A stretch of 64,000 nt of DNA from Cyanobacteria bacterium SIG28 (GTDB lineage Bacteria; Cyanobacteriota; Vampirovibrionia; Gastranaerophilales; Gastranaerophilaceae): positions 48,112-112,111 of the forward strand of contig SUTU01000008.1 in NCBI GenBank assembly GCA_015152525.1, given 5' to 3'. Shown here one piece after another: positions 42,950 to 53,689 of this stretch. The number at the start of each line of letters is the position of its first letter. Position 1 is the stretch's first letter. The notes below the pieces were generated by a model that was not told where the DNA came from, searched no databases, and saw only the letters and a list, made by a program, of their open reading frames with translations. The translations under genes and the position numbers were made by a program.

Positions 42950-43300
42950 TTAAAATCTTATAGAAAATCCGGCACCGCTCATCGGAACATAAGGACCATA
43001 ATAATAAAAATCATCACACCAACCTAATCTATGATTGCAGCGATAACCGCACCTATTGCCAAACCCGCAACTGCGCCAATAGCTATGCCTGGGAGTACCT
43101 GTATGAATAGTTATACCGCCATGCGGTCTATGCATTCTTGGCGGATGGTGATGATGACCGGCATGAATTCGATGACCACCATGGTGATTTCCAGGTCCAC
43201 CCGGACCACCATGCCCCCCAGGACCACCGGGTGATGCCATAGCCGGTGTAGTTAAACCTATTACTGCTATTAATCCTAATACTGCAAGAACCTTTTTCAT
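42950..43300 (-). CDS. Exported Gly/His-rich protein (116 aa), probable metal binder
   Basis: Signal peptide MKKVLAVLGLIAVIGLTTPAMA, then a low-complexity region of glycine, proline and histidine (PGGPGGHGGPGGPGNHHGG, HAGHHHHPPRMHRPHGG; about residues 24-65) and a C-terminal cysteine-bearing part (CGFGNRCGYRCNHRLGWCDD). The His clusters and four to five cysteines suggest binding of nickel, zinc or copper outside the cytoplasm, inferred from composition. A very strong GGAGG ribosome site suggests high expression. Base composition over the low-complexity part is clearly richer in G+C than its neighbours. Confidence 0.75.
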   Translation of the reverse strand: MKKVLAVLGLIAVIGLTTPAMASPGGPGGHGGPGGPGNHHGGHRIHAGHHHHPPRMHRPHGGITIHTGTPRHSYWRSCGFGNRCGYRCNHRLGWCDDFYYYGPYVPMSGAGFSIRF

Positions 43301-43475
43301 AGAACACCTCCGTTTTCAAAAATAAAACGAATTAAATTTAGAAAAGTTCATTTATATAAAATAAAGTGTTACAAAATTTTAATAATTCTTTAGATTTAAG
43401 CAATTTTTCTGAGATAAAAAACTTTTTATACATGAGAAACTACATAAAGTCTAAACACGAAAGAAAGAGAAAAAC

Positions 43476-44036
43476 ATGGGAAATGAATTAAATGGCATTG
43501 ATTTTCGTATTGGTACAGATTTAAAGCTTTTTGAAGAAACTCATCAAAACAACAAAAGCATACCTGCATCTGTTTTTGATTTTATTAAACATGATGAAGA
43601 TAAAATAATCACTAATAATATTGAACTTCAGCTATTTAATAAATTACTCTATAAAGATAGTAACCTAACAATGCCTACCATCAATCGCGATGATCCTGAA
43701 ACAATACATGATGAAAATACTCTGGGGAAAAATACTTACGTAAAAATGGAATATAGAGATTCAACACATACGGTTAATTATGAAAGAAATAAGCAAACTT
43801 CTACACAGTATATTATAAATGGCGAAAGTATATCCTCTGATGGAAGAAGGTATAGTTATGAAGATGAACTTCGAGATACAAATGGTGATAATATTGCTGA
43901 TTGCAGAATTACTACCATAAAATATAATGACGATTGTAAAACTGTAAAAACCTTAACGGATAGAAACTTAGATGGCATTTACGATGCCGGAACTATTGAA
44001 TGGGATAACTCAAAATCAACTAATAATCAAGAGTAA
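43476..44036 (+). CDS. Hypothetical protein with EF-hand-like calcium loops (186 aa)
   Basis: No signal peptide or membrane segment. The carboxyl part carries two D-x-N/D-x-D-like loops, DTNGDNIADCRI and DRNLDGIYDAGTIEW (about residues 132-175), separated by an I-x-T-x-K-Y-N segment; this is the EF-hand/dockerin-like calcium pattern often found in repeat proteins. The N-terminal 100 residues are unknown. Ribosome site weak (AAAGAGA). Convergent with secY through a shared terminator. Confidence 0.68.
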   Translation: MGNELNGIDFRIGTDLKLFEETHQNNKSIPASVFDFIKHDEDKIITNNIELQLFNKLLYKDSNLTMPTINRDDPETIHDENTLGKNTYVKMEYRDSTHTVNYERNKQTSTQYIINGESISSDGRRYSYEDELRDTNGDNIADCRITTIKYNDDCKTVKTLTDRNLDGIYDAGTIEWDNSKSTNNQE

Positions 44037-44050
44037 AAATACTTATATGC

Positions 44051-44083
44051 AAAAAGGTCAGAGTTAATAACTCTGACCTTTTT
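44051..44083. terminator. Bidirectional intrinsic terminator (secY side)
   Basis: A perfect 15-bp stem, AAAAAGGTCAGAGTT (44051-44065) and its complement (44069-44083), with loop AAT; A-run and T-run on either side let it act on both strands. Confidence 0.9.
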
Positions 44084-44101
44084 GTACTATTAATTTTAAA
44101 A

Positions 44102-45448
44102 TTATTCTTTCAAGAATGATTCATAATTTCTTGCAAGTAAATGAGTTTTTACTTGATTAATCAAATCCAAAGCAACACCAACCATAATTATTAAAGATGT
44201 TGCTCCAATACCTTGAAGAGTTGTTATATTAGTTAAGTAGCTGGCAAAAGCCGGAACTAATGCAATAATACCCAAACCCAAAGCACCGATAAAAGTTGTT
44301 TTAGTCAAGATTTTATCCAAAGCTTCAGCTGTCGGTTTACCTGGTTTTATACCAGGAATAGATGAACCGTATTTCTTAAGATTGTCAGCAATTTCCTTTG
44401 GCTGCATATTTGGCATAATTGATGCATAAAAGAATGTTAACAAAACAATCATAAAGAAGTATATTGCATAATATGTTGCACCGCTCGGATTGAAAACTCG
44501 TGTCAAAGTTTCAACCGCACTTTGTAACCAAGGTGTAGGTAACTGTTGAGAACCTATTAAGCTCAATATTGTTGATGGAAATAACAATATTGCTACTGCA
44601 AAGATTATCGGCATTACACCGCCCGGATTAAGTTTAAACGGAATGAAAGTATTAACACCGCCATAAACCTTATTACCAACTTGTCGTTTAGGATTAACAA
44701 TTATAACCTTTCTTATAGCTTCTTGCATAACAACAATAAACACCATTGTTATAAAGAATATTGCTAATAAAAGCATTAAATTCCATCCTAAAGAAGGTTG
44801 TCCGGCTATCATTTGAGCAGTTCTTGATGAATATAACGGGATACCTGAAATAATACCCACGAAAATAATCAAAGAACCACCGTTTCCAATACCCTTTTCA
44901 GTAATAAGTTCTGATAACCACATTACAAGAACTGAACCAGCTGTTAAAGTTAACACGGAAGATATATAAAACATTGTGTGATTAACACCGGCAGTAATTG
45001 CATTTGTATGAGCCATGAAACTCATAAAAATGATTGCCTGAAAAGCCGCCAACACAACAGTAAACATACGAGTGTATTGAGAAAGCTTTCTTCTGCCGGC
45101 TTCACCGTCTTCTTTTTGTAATTTCTCTAATGCAGGAACAATTACTGCCATCAATTGCATTATAATTGATGATGTAATGTATGGTCCGATACCGAGTGCA
45201 AATATCGAAACTTTTCCTAACGCACCACCGGAAAACAAATCTAAGAAACCTAAGATATTATTTTGGCTTGCTAAGTTAGAAAAATATTCGTTATTAACAC
45301 CGAACAAAGGTAAATGAATACCAAAACGAAACAACACCAACATCAAAAAAGTAAAAATTAATTTTTCTTTTAATCCTGATGCGTTCCACATCGACATTAA
45401 ATCTGCCGTTGTAGGTACTCTCATTTTACCTGAAATTCCATTTGCCAT
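44102..45448 (-). CDS. secY: Preprotein translocase subunit SecY
   Basis: The channel protein of the Sec translocon, 448 residues with ten predicted membrane helices. Typical features are the plug and helix 2 region ITSSIIMQLMAVIVPALEKLQKEDGEAGRRKLSQYTR, and the cytoplasmic loop arginines in NPKRQVGNKVYGG. It shares one base with the rplO stop (TAATG), so translation is coupled. The genes that usually follow in the spc operon (adk, map, infA) are absent; a terminator and a convergent gene follow. Confidence 0.97.
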   Translation of the reverse strand: MANGISGKMRVPTTADLMSMWNASGLKEKLIFTFLMLVLFRFGIHLPLFGVNNEYFSNLASQNNILGFLDLFSGGALGKVSIFALGIGPYITSSIIMQLMAVIVPALEKLQKEDGEAGRRKLSQYTRMFTVVLAAFQAIIFMSFMAHTNAITAGVNHTMFYISSVLTLTAGSVLVMWLSELITEKGIGNGGSLIIFVGIISGIPLYSSRTAQMIAGQPSLGWNLMLLLAIFFITMVFIVVMQEAIRKVIIVNPKRQVGNKVYGGVNTFIPFKLNPGGVMPIIFAVAILLFPSTILSLIGSQQLPTPWLQSAVETLTRVFNPSGATYYAIYFFMIVLLTFFYASIMPNMQPKEIADNLKKYGSSIPGIKPGKPTAEALDKILTKTTFIGALGLGIIALVPAFASYLTNITTLQGIGATSLIIMVGVALDLINQVKTHLLARNYESFLKE

Positions 45449-45900
45449 TATACTAATTCAACCTTTCCGCCTGCTGCTTCGATTTTTTCTTTTGCTGATG
45501 GAGAAACATAATCAGCTTTTACTGTAATAGCTTTTGAAATTTCACCATTACCCAAAATTCTTAAACCGTCGCAAGAAGGATGAGCTTTTTTAATTTCTTT
45601 CAATGATGCTAAAGAAATTTCTGTAATACTCAATTCAGCTAATCTGCCAACATTGATTTCAGCATAATTTCTTGCATTGATAATTTGGAAGCCTTTCAAT
45701 TTAGGAAGTCTTCTGTAAGCAGGCATTTGACCGCCTTCAAAACCTCTTTTAGAGCTTCTGCCTGAACGTTGACCTTCACCGTTATGACCACGACAAGATG
45801 TTTTACCGTGTCCAGATGAACGACCGCGTCCTACTCTTTTTGATTTGCCTGTTGAACCTTCAGCAGGTCTTAAATCTTCTAATGTAATTCTATCTGCCAT
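45448..45900 (-). CDS. rplO: 50S ribosomal protein L15
   Basis: 150 residues, with the basic glycine-rich N-terminal part KSKRVGRGRSSGHGKTSCRGHNGEGQ (residues about 20-45) and the family C-terminal KADYVSPSAKEKIEAAGG. A late-assembly protein of the large subunit. It sits between rpmD and secY in the usual spc-operon order. Confidence 0.97.
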   Translation of the reverse strand: MADRITLEDLRPAEGSTGKSKRVGRGRSSGHGKTSCRGHNGEGQRSGRSSKRGFEGGQMPAYRRLPKLKGFQIINARNYAEINVGRLAELSITEISLASLKEIKKAHPSCDGLRILGNGEISKAITVKADYVSPSAKEKIEAAGGKVELV

Positions 45901-45930
45901 TTTTATTTTCCTTTACTATAAATTATTTTA

Positions 45931-46116
45931 CTATTCAGAAACTTCTACTAAGTGAGAAATTTTGTTTGCCATACCCATAATTGTATCGCTATTGTAGTGT
46001 TCAACAACTTGATTTAGTTTTCTCAAACCCAAAGATTGTGCAACTTTACGTTGTGCTTCAGATGAGCCGATTAAACTTTTAACAAGTTTTATTTTTACTA
46101 ATTTATTATTTGCCAT
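45931..46116 (-). CDS. rpmD: 50S ribosomal protein L30
   Basis: 61 residues; KIKLVKSLIGSSEAQRKVAQSLGLRKLNQVV is the typical L30 fold region. Located between rpsE (55 bp upstream) and rplO (30 bp downstream). Found in cyanobacteria only rarely, which is worth noting if the cyanobacterial affinity is right. Confidence 0.93.
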   Translation of the reverse strand: MANNKLVKIKLVKSLIGSSEAQRKVAQSLGLRKLNQVVEHYNSDTIMGMANKISHLVEVSE

Positions 46117-46171
46117 TTTTTTATTTCCTTTTTCTAATTTTATTATTTAAAAACTAATATTTAATAGCCTA

Positions 46172-46822
46172 CTAGTTTAATAATTCAGCCATTGTTAAAC
46201 CACGTTTTTTAGCAACTTCATTAAATGGTCTAAGTGATTTTAGAGCTTCTAATGTAGCGTTTGCAGCGTTAAGAGGTGATTTTGAACCTAAAGATTTTGA
46301 AAGAATATTTTCAATACCAGCAAGTTCAAGAACTGAACGAACAGCACCACCGGCAATAATACCAGTACCTTGAGAAGCCGGTCTTAACATAACTGCACCA
46401 GCACCTGATCTACCGGTGATAGGGTGTGGAATAGTTGTTTTGAAAATAGGCACTGTAATAAGATTTTTTCTTCCGTCAGCAATAGCTTTTTGAATAGCAA
46501 TGATAACTTCAGAAGCTTTAGCACAACCAACACCAACTTGTCCTTTTTGGTTACCAACAATTACGATTGCACGGAAGCTAAGTTTTTTACCACCTTTAAC
46601 AACCTTAGTTACACGACGGATTTGAACTACTTGTTCTTTCCATTCAGATTCAGGTTTTACTTCTTGAGTTTCTACTTTTTTCTTTCTTGAGCGTTGTTTT
46701 TTTGCTGGAAGAACTGTTACTTCTTCTTCAACAACTTCTTCTGTTTCTACTGCATCTACCACTTCTTCTGTAGCTTCTACAGTTTCAACAGTTTCTTCAT
46801 TAATAATTTTTTCTTCTGACAT
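46172..46822 (-). CDS. rpsE: 30S ribosomal protein S5 with acidic N-terminal extension
   Basis: 216 residues; the core S5 (about 62-216) has [37 protein letters not shown] and the [19 protein letters not shown] carboxyl segment. S5 is normally 165-175 residues. The extra ~60 residues are acidic ([17 protein letters not shown]) and then basic (KKQRSRKKK). AAAGG lies six bases before the ATG. It is the first gene of a truncated spc operon: rplF and rplR are not upstream; dnaE and a terminator are. Confidence 0.96.
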   Translation of the reverse strand: MSEEKIINEETVETVEATEEVVDAVETEEVVEEEVTVLPAKKQRSRKKKVETQEVKPESEWKEQVVQIRRVTKVVKGGKKLSFRAIVIVGNQKGQVGVGCAKASEVIIAIQKAIADGRKNLITVPIFKTTIPHPITGRSGAGAVMLRPASQGTGIIAGGAVRSVLELAGIENILSKSLGSKSPLNAANATLEALKSLRPFNEVAKKRGLTMAELLN

Positions 46823-46900
46823 GATTTACCTTTCTGTCTTTTCTTACATATAGTGTTCTACTTATTTTTTATTAATACAACCAAATACTCAAACATCACA

Positions 46901-46921
46901 AAAAGCCATCTTTAGGCTTTT
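46901..46921 (-). terminator. Probable terminator after dnaE
   Basis: Minus strand AAAAGCC-TAAAGAT-GGCTTTTT, a 7-bp stem with T-run, in the 206-bp gap between dnaE and rpsE. After it a possible rpsE promoter (TTGTGA ... TATTAA, 18-bp spacer) can be read, with low confidence. Confidence 0.6.
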
Positions 46922-47028
46922 AACAAATATTCGGCTGTGGGTTCTTTTCTGACAATAACAATCTTAAACAAAACAAAACCAAAAGTAAATAGGGTTAAGA
47001 CATTTTATTACTATTTGTTAAGAATTAT

Positions 47029-50000
47029 TTATCTTGCAAGCGGTTTATCTAAGGATTCAACTGAAACATCCAATTTATTAGGAAAAACTTGTTTTATATT
47101 ATTAACCAAATCATTATTAGTATTAACCCAAAACATAGGTGATGTCATAATTCTTGAAGTATAGCCGTTGTTTTCAGGTAACTTTATCATCACAGGGTCA
47201 TCACCGTGATATTTTGCAAGAATATTTTTTATTCCACAAAGTTCTTCAAATTTAATCTCTTCTAAAAGTTGTAAAGTTAGAATATTTGAATTATCGAGGG
47301 ATTTTACGGTATCAATAACCAAGCTTAATTGATCTTCACCTCTATGTTGGACACGTCCTGTTATTACAACTTTACAATCAGGCTGAAGAATTTCAGCATA
47401 TTCCATTAATTTTTTATGAAAACATACTGCATCAACTTTTCCTGTTAAATCTTCCACAGTTACAAAGCGTAAAAACTTGCTAGGATCTTTTTTGGTAGGA
47501 ATTTGTCGTGTTGCTGTTACAAGTCCGCAAATCGTAACACACTCTTCCTCTTTAACATCTTTTAACTCACTAACTTTATGAGTTACTAAAAATTGCAATT
47601 TATCACGAATAGAAAATAGAGGATGCGATGTTACGTAAAACCCTAAAAACTCTTTTTCAAAAAGCTGAAGTTCTTTGTCGGTATATTCTTCGTCGCTACC
47701 GACAAGTTGATATTGAACACCTGAAAAATCATCCGCACTGTCGCCTAATGAGGCAAACAGACTAACTTGTCCCATAGCTTTGTCTTTAGCTTCTTTTGAA
47801 GTTACATCCAAAATGTGTTCAATATTTTCAAAAAGTTGTTTTCGACTCTTTTCAATATTAGAAAATGCGCCGGCTTTAATCAAACCTTCAAGAGATTTTT
47901 TGTTAACGTATTTTGCATCAACTCTCTTACAAAAATCAAAAATACTCTTAAACTCGCCGTTCTCATTGCGCTCTTTTATGATAGCTTCTACAACCGGTTC
48001 ACCCACTTGCTTAATCGCTGCCATACCAAATCTTATATTACCGTTATCAGGTGCATATTCTAAGAAAGATTTATTAATATCAGGCGGTAATACCTTGATA
48101 CCATAGCGATTAGCTTCTTCAATATAAAGTTGTGTTTGATCTTTATCGTTAGAAACACTCGACAACAACGCTGATAAGTATTCAACCGGATAATGACATT
48201 TTAAATATGCTGTTTGATATGCAACAAAAGCATAAGCAGCTGAGTGAGATCTGTTAAAACAGTATGACGCAAACGCTTCAATTTGTTCAAATAAAGTAGT
48301 TGCATCCTCCGGTTTCATATCATGACGGGTAGAAGCAAGTTCAATAAATTTACCTTTTTGCTTCTGCATTTCTTCAACTTTCTTTTTACCCATCATTCTT
48401 CGAACAATATCCGCTTCGCCAAGCGTATAATCCGCAAGAGTTTGGAAAACTTGCATAATTTGTTCTTGGTAAACTATTGTTCCGTAAGTATCTTTTAAGA
48501 TTGGCTCTAAAAGAGGATGAGCATAAGTAACTTCTTTCACGCCATGTTTACGGTCAACAAACTCATCAACCATGCCGGAGCCTAAAGGACCCGGACGGAA
48601 AAGTGCAACCAAAGCACCTAAATCTTCAAACACGTCCGGTTTAAGACGTTTTACAAGGTTCATCATGCCTTGAGATTCAAGTTGGAACACACCAATGGTT
48701 TCACCACGAACCAACATTTTATAAGTTTCCGGATCGTCTAACGGAATATTATTTATATCAACCTCAATACCTTGGTATTCTTTAACCATATCCACAGTTT
48801 TATAAATCATGGTCAAGTTTCTTAAGCCCAAAAAGTCCATTTTTAAAAGCGAAAGAACTTCTGTTACCTCATGAGGCGGATAACCGGTCTGAACAATACC
48901 ATCTTTAGATGGCTGAACCGGAATAATTGTATCTAAAGGTGCGTGAGAAATAATTACACCGGCTGCGTGCGTACCGGTACCGCACTTCAAGCCTTCTATC
49001 GCACAAGACATGTCAATAATTTTTTTGAAACTTACACTATCACCCGTTTCAGGATTAAGTATTTGATAATCCTCATCATAAAGTTTCTTTAACTCAGAAC
49101 CATCAACTTTTAAAGCATCTTTTATCCATTTAGCTTTATCATTTGTTGCCTGAGCTAATTCTATTGCCGGTTCGATTAAACCGGTCAATCTATTTGACTC
49201 TGCAAAAGGAACTTTTAAAATCCTTGCAATACCTTTAAATGCTGCTTTTGGTGCATAAGTTGAAAAAGTTATAATTTGACAAACCTTATCTTCACCGTAT
49301 TTTTCCGTAACATAATCAATTACCTGACGGCGTTTTTCAATACAAAAGTCAATATCAATATCGGGCATCGTAAAACGCTCTTCGTTCAAAAACCTTTCAA
49401 ACAAGAGGTTATGCTTAATCGGATCCAAATCCGTTATCTCTAATGCATATGCAACAACACTGCCTGCTGCAGAACCCCGCCCCGGACCAACCGGAATGTT
49501 ATGAGTTTTTGAATAATGAATAAAGTCCCAAGTTATTAAGAAGTATGCCGGAAAACCCATTTTATTAATTACGCTAAGTTCATAATCGACACGTTTTTGA
49601 AGCTCAGGAGTAATTTCTCCATAGCGTTTCTTCATGCCTTCATAAACAACTTCTTTCAAGTAAGATTCATTAGTATGACCTTCCGGAACATCATAATGTG
49701 GTAATGGCGCATTGCCGAGTTCAATCTCTACATTACATTTTGATGCAAAATCTTCAGTATTTTTAACACATTCTTCAAAAGTTGCTTCATCCATCCAAGA
49801 AAATGCTTTTCGCATTTCATCTTTAGACTTTAAATAGAATTCGTTATTCGGAAAATGAAAACGATTAGGATCAGATTTGTCGGCATTTGTTTGTAAACAT
49901 AACAAACTATCTTGTGCGTCTGCGTCTTCTTTTCTTAAGTAATGTGCATCATTGGTTATTATCATCTTTATATCAAGTTCTTTTGCCAACTTGATTAAAT

Positions 50001-50559
50001 CCGGATTGGTACGTTTTTGTTCTTCCAAACCATGATCTTGTAATTCTATATAATAATCATCACCAAATAATTCTTTGTATTTTAGAGCTGTTTGCTTAGC
50101 CTTGTCTTTATCACCTGACATAAGATTTTTTAGAACTTCGCCACCCAAACAAGCAGAAGCACACAATAAACCTTCATGATAATTTTTCAATAATTCAAAA
50201 TTAATACGAGGCTTGTAATAAAAACCTTCACACCATGCTGTAGAAACAAGTTTTATCAAATTCTTATAACCGACTGAATCTTTTGCTATTAAAATTAAGT
50301 GATAACAAGGATTATTGCTTGGATTTTTTTCAGTTATATCAGTATTATGAACGTAAAATTCACAACCGATTAAAGGGTTAATCCCAGCTTCTTTAGCTTT
50401 TTCATAAAACTCTATGGCAGAATACATAACACCGTGATCGGTTATTGCTATTGCAGGAAGCTCATTTTCCTTTGCATACTTAACCAAATCCGAAACTCTT
50501 ATCATCCCATCCAAGAGTGAATATTCTGTGTGAATGTGTAGTGGTATTAATTTTGCCAT
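47029..50559 (-). CDS. dnaE: DNA polymerase III alpha subunit
   Basis: The replicative polymerase, 1176 residues. Order of domains: PHP (1-270, PLHIHTEYSLLDG and DHGVMY), catalytic palm with PDIDIDF (about 398-404), fingers, beta-binding and OB-fold region (VTICGLVTATRQIPTKKD, about 995-1070). PHP histidines and aspartates are visible. I start at ATG 50559: a TACTAT extended -10 ends six bases upstream, so the GTG two codons earlier (50565) would precede the transcript. No SD is present. Upstream of rpsE on the same strand, separated by a terminator. Confidence 0.96.
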   Translation of the reverse strand: MAKLIPLHIHTEYSLLDGMIRVSDLVKYAKENELPAIAITDHGVMYSAIEFYEKAKEAGINPLIGCEFYVHNTDITEKNPSNNPCYHLILIAKDSVGYKNLIKLVSTAWCEGFYYKPRINFELLKNYHEGLLCASACLGGEVLKNLMSGDKDKAKQTALKYKELFGDDYYIELQDHGLEEQKRTNPDLIKLAKELDIKMIITNDAHYLRKEDADAQDSLLCLQTNADKSDPNRFHFPNNEFYLKSKDEMRKAFSWMDEATFEECVKNTEDFASKCNVEIELGNAPLPHYDVPEGHTNESYLKEVVYEGMKKRYGEITPELQKRVDYELSVINKMGFPAYFLITWDFIHYSKTHNIPVGPGRGSAAGSVVAYALEITDLDPIKHNLLFERFLNEERFTMPDIDIDFCIEKRRQVIDYVTEKYGEDKVCQIITFSTYAPKAAFKGIARILKVPFAESNRLTGLIEPAIELAQATNDKAKWIKDALKVDGSELKKLYDEDYQILNPETGDSVSFKKIIDMSCAIEGLKCGTGTHAAGVIISHAPLDTIIPVQPSKDGIVQTGYPPHEVTEVLSLLKMDFLGLRNLTMIYKTVDMVKEYQGIEVDINNIPLDDPETYKMLVRGETIGVFQLESQGMMNLVKRLKPDVFEDLGALVALFRPGPLGSGMVDEFVDRKHGVKEVTYAHPLLEPILKDTYGTIVYQEQIMQVFQTLADYTLGEADIVRRMMGKKKVEEMQKQKGKFIELASTRHDMKPEDATTLFEQIEAFASYCFNRSHSAAYAFVAYQTAYLKCHYPVEYLSALLSSVSNDKDQTQLYIEEANRYGIKVLPPDINKSFLEYAPDNGNIRFGMAAIKQVGEPVVEAIIKERNENGEFKSIFDFCKRVDAKYVNKKSLEGLIKAGAFSNIEKSRKQLFENIEHILDVTSKEAKDKAMGQVSLFASLGDSADDFSGVQYQLVGSDEEYTDKELQLFEKEFLGFYVTSHPLFSIRDKLQFLVTHKVSELKDVKEEECVTICGLVTATRQIPTKKDPSKFLRFVTVEDLTGKVDAVCFHKKLMEYAEILQPDCKVVITGRVQHRGEDQLSLVIDTVKSLDNSNILTLQLLEEIKFEELCGIKNILAKYHGDDPVMIKLPENNGYTSRIMTSPMFWVNTNNDLVNNIKQVFPNKLDVSVESLDKPLAR

Positions 50560-50565
50560 AACCAC

Positions 50566-50574
50566 ATAGTAGCA
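50566..50574 (-). promoter_or_regulatory. dnaE extended -10 promoter (leaderless)
   Basis: Minus strand TGC TACTAT (50574-50566), six bases, ATG at 50559. No -35 match. A replicative polymerase gene with a leaderless message is notable. Confidence 0.65.
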
Positions 50575-50658
50575 CAGAAGTTTATTAAGGTTTGTAAAAA
50601 AGTATTTTTTTTTATAAACTTATAACAGAGAAATTTTATAAATTCACCCGAGGTTAAT

Positions 50659-51678
50659 ATGAGTATAAAAACAAAAATTACAAAACTTCATTATGATAAA
50701 AATAACAAAGGTGCATTTTTTAATCTTTTAAAAATTTTTTCAATATTCTATGGATTAGCAAGTGAAAGCAAAAATCTGCTTTATGACAAAAAGATTTTAA
50801 AGCCTAAAAAAGTTGATGCTTATGTTATATCGGTTGGCAATTTTACCACCGGCGGTGTCGGTAAAACACCAGTTGTAGCAGAAATTGCCAGATATTTTGT
50901 TAACAAAGGTGAGCGAGTTGCAATAATTTCAAGAGGCTATGGCGGTCAATTAAATAATAAAAACGTAAACGTTATTTCTGACGGTATTAATTTATATCAC
51001 AACGCAAAAATGGCAGGTGATGAGCCGTATTGGTTAGCTGTTAATCTTAATATGTGTGCCGTACTAACCTGTTCAAACAGGTATAAAGCCTGCAAACATG
51101 CCATAGAAAAATTAGGCGTTACAAAAATTATTCTTGATGACGGTTTTCAGCATCGAAAACTACACAGAGATTTAGATATTGTACTTATTGACTCAGAAAA
51201 GATGTTTGGTAACGAAAATGTTTTACCTGCAGGACCTCTAAGAGAAGGAATGAGCGGATTTAAAAGAATTAATAAACTTATCATTGTAAGTAAAAACACT
51301 GAACACACAAAAGCTGAAAAATTAAGTAAAATTTTTGAAAAAAAACAAGGCATTAAAACTTTTGTTTGTAAAACAGAACCTGATAGCGTTTATAATATTA
51401 TCAACGGTCAAAACTTAAACAAAGGTAGCAAAGTTACTGCAATATCCGCAATCGGACAACCTGAACAATTTTACAAATTTTTGGAAGCTGATTATGAAAT
51501 CTTAGATAAAATAACATTTGATGATCATCATCAATATGCTCCGGAAGATATTAAAGATATTTCCGGTAATATTATTACAACCGAAAAAGATGCCGTAAAA
51601 TTGGCATCTTTCGGATTTGATAATATTTACGCACTTAAACTTAAAACAACATTTGATGTTGAAAGTGTTTTAAATTAA
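50659..51678 (+). CDS. lpxK: Tetraacyldisaccharide 4'-kinase
   Basis: Phosphorylates the lipid A precursor at the 4' position on the cytoplasmic face of the inner membrane, so the organism probably makes lipid A. 339 residues. The N-terminal segment is amphipathic; the P-loop is SVGNFTTGGVGKTPVV (about 57-72), followed by ISRGYGG, DEPYWLA and LDDGFQHRKLHRDLDIVLID. An SD (GAGG) lies seven bases before the ATG. Meets atpC tail to tail with 3 bp between stops. Confidence 0.94.
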   Translation: MSIKTKITKLHYDKNNKGAFFNLLKIFSIFYGLASESKNLLYDKKILKPKKVDAYVISVGNFTTGGVGKTPVVAEIARYFVNKGERVAIISRGYGGQLNNKNVNVISDGINLYHNAKMAGDEPYWLAVNLNMCAVLTCSNRYKACKHAIEKLGVTKIILDDGFQHRKLHRDLDIVLIDSEKMFGNENVLPAGPLREGMSGFKRINKLIIVSKNTEHTKAEKLSKIFEKKQGIKTFVCKTEPDSVYNIINGQNLNKGSKVTAISAIGQPEQFYKFLEADYEILDKITFDDHHQYAPEDIKDISGNIITTEKDAVKLASFGFDNIYALKLKTTFDVESVLN

Positions 51679-51681
51679 TTA

Positions 51682-52074
51682 TTATTTATTTAGTGCTGCT
51701 TTTAATCTGGCTAAAGAACGTGCTAATGCCGCTTGAGCTCGTTGAGTATCAATTTTTGCCGAGTTATCCGCTAAACGTGCTTCTGCTCTGTTTTTAGCAT
51801 CTTTCGCTCTGGTTACATCAATATCACAACCATCTTCACAAACATCTGTTAATATCGTTGCAAGATTATCTTTGAATTGAAAAACACCACCCATTGTAGC
51901 AAAATAGCGTTCTTTTTCACCTTGACGAGCTTTAGTTACACCAATTTCCAAAACCGTAGTCATAGGAACGTGATCCTTTAAAATTCCCATCTGACCGGTT
52001 TTAGAATGAATAACCAATTCATCAACTTCACCGTCAAAAACTATTCGTTCGTGTGTTATTATTTTTAGTTGCAT
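51682..52074 (-). CDS. atpC: ATP synthase F1 epsilon subunit
   Basis: 130 residues from ATG 52074, which has GAGG seven bases upstream; a longer frame from 52113 would start inside the intergenic repeat. The N-terminal beta-sandwich (KIITHERIVFDGEVDELVIHSKTGQMGILKDHVPM) and the helical C-terminal hairpin (RAKDAKNRAEARL...) are typical. It follows atpD by 77 bp. Regulates rotation and ATP hydrolysis of F1. Confidence 0.94.
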   Translation of the reverse strand: MQLKIITHERIVFDGEVDELVIHSKTGQMGILKDHVPMTTVLEIGVTKARQGEKERYFATMGGVFQFKDNLATILTDVCEDGCDIDVTRAKDAKNRAEARLADNSAKIDTQRAQAALARSLARLKAALNK

Positions 52075-52083
52075 AATTTCCTC

Positions 52084-52151
52084 GTGAGTCGTGAACCGTG
52101 AACCGTAAATCACAAATTAAATCGGTTCACTATTCACGAAATTCAATTCAC
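52084..52151. repeat. Inverted heptanucleotide repeat tract between atpD and atpC
   Basis: Four 7-bp units on one side (GTGAGTC, GTGAACC, GTGAACC, GTAAATC at 52084-52111) and four of opposite orientation on the other (GGTTCAC, TATTCAC, GAAATTC, AATTCAC at 52124-52151), with a 12-base A/T-rich centre. GTGAACCG/CGGTTCAC can form a hairpin. It resembles the short tandem repetitive heptads known from cyanobacteria. Confidence 0.65.
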
Positions 52152-53591
<1,440 letters not shown>

Positions 53592-53689
53592 CTATAAATT
53601 TTAAGATAAGACAAGGTGGGTTATTAAAGGATAACATTAAATTAAGAAGGCACCGGTGCTATAATCCGCTAAATTAAAACACATAAAAA

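Noticed and set aside
43031-43319. Alternative frames over the His-rich protein
   Set aside because: The repetitive G+C-rich stretch opens several frames; only the minus-strand frame from 43300 has an SD and a signal peptide.
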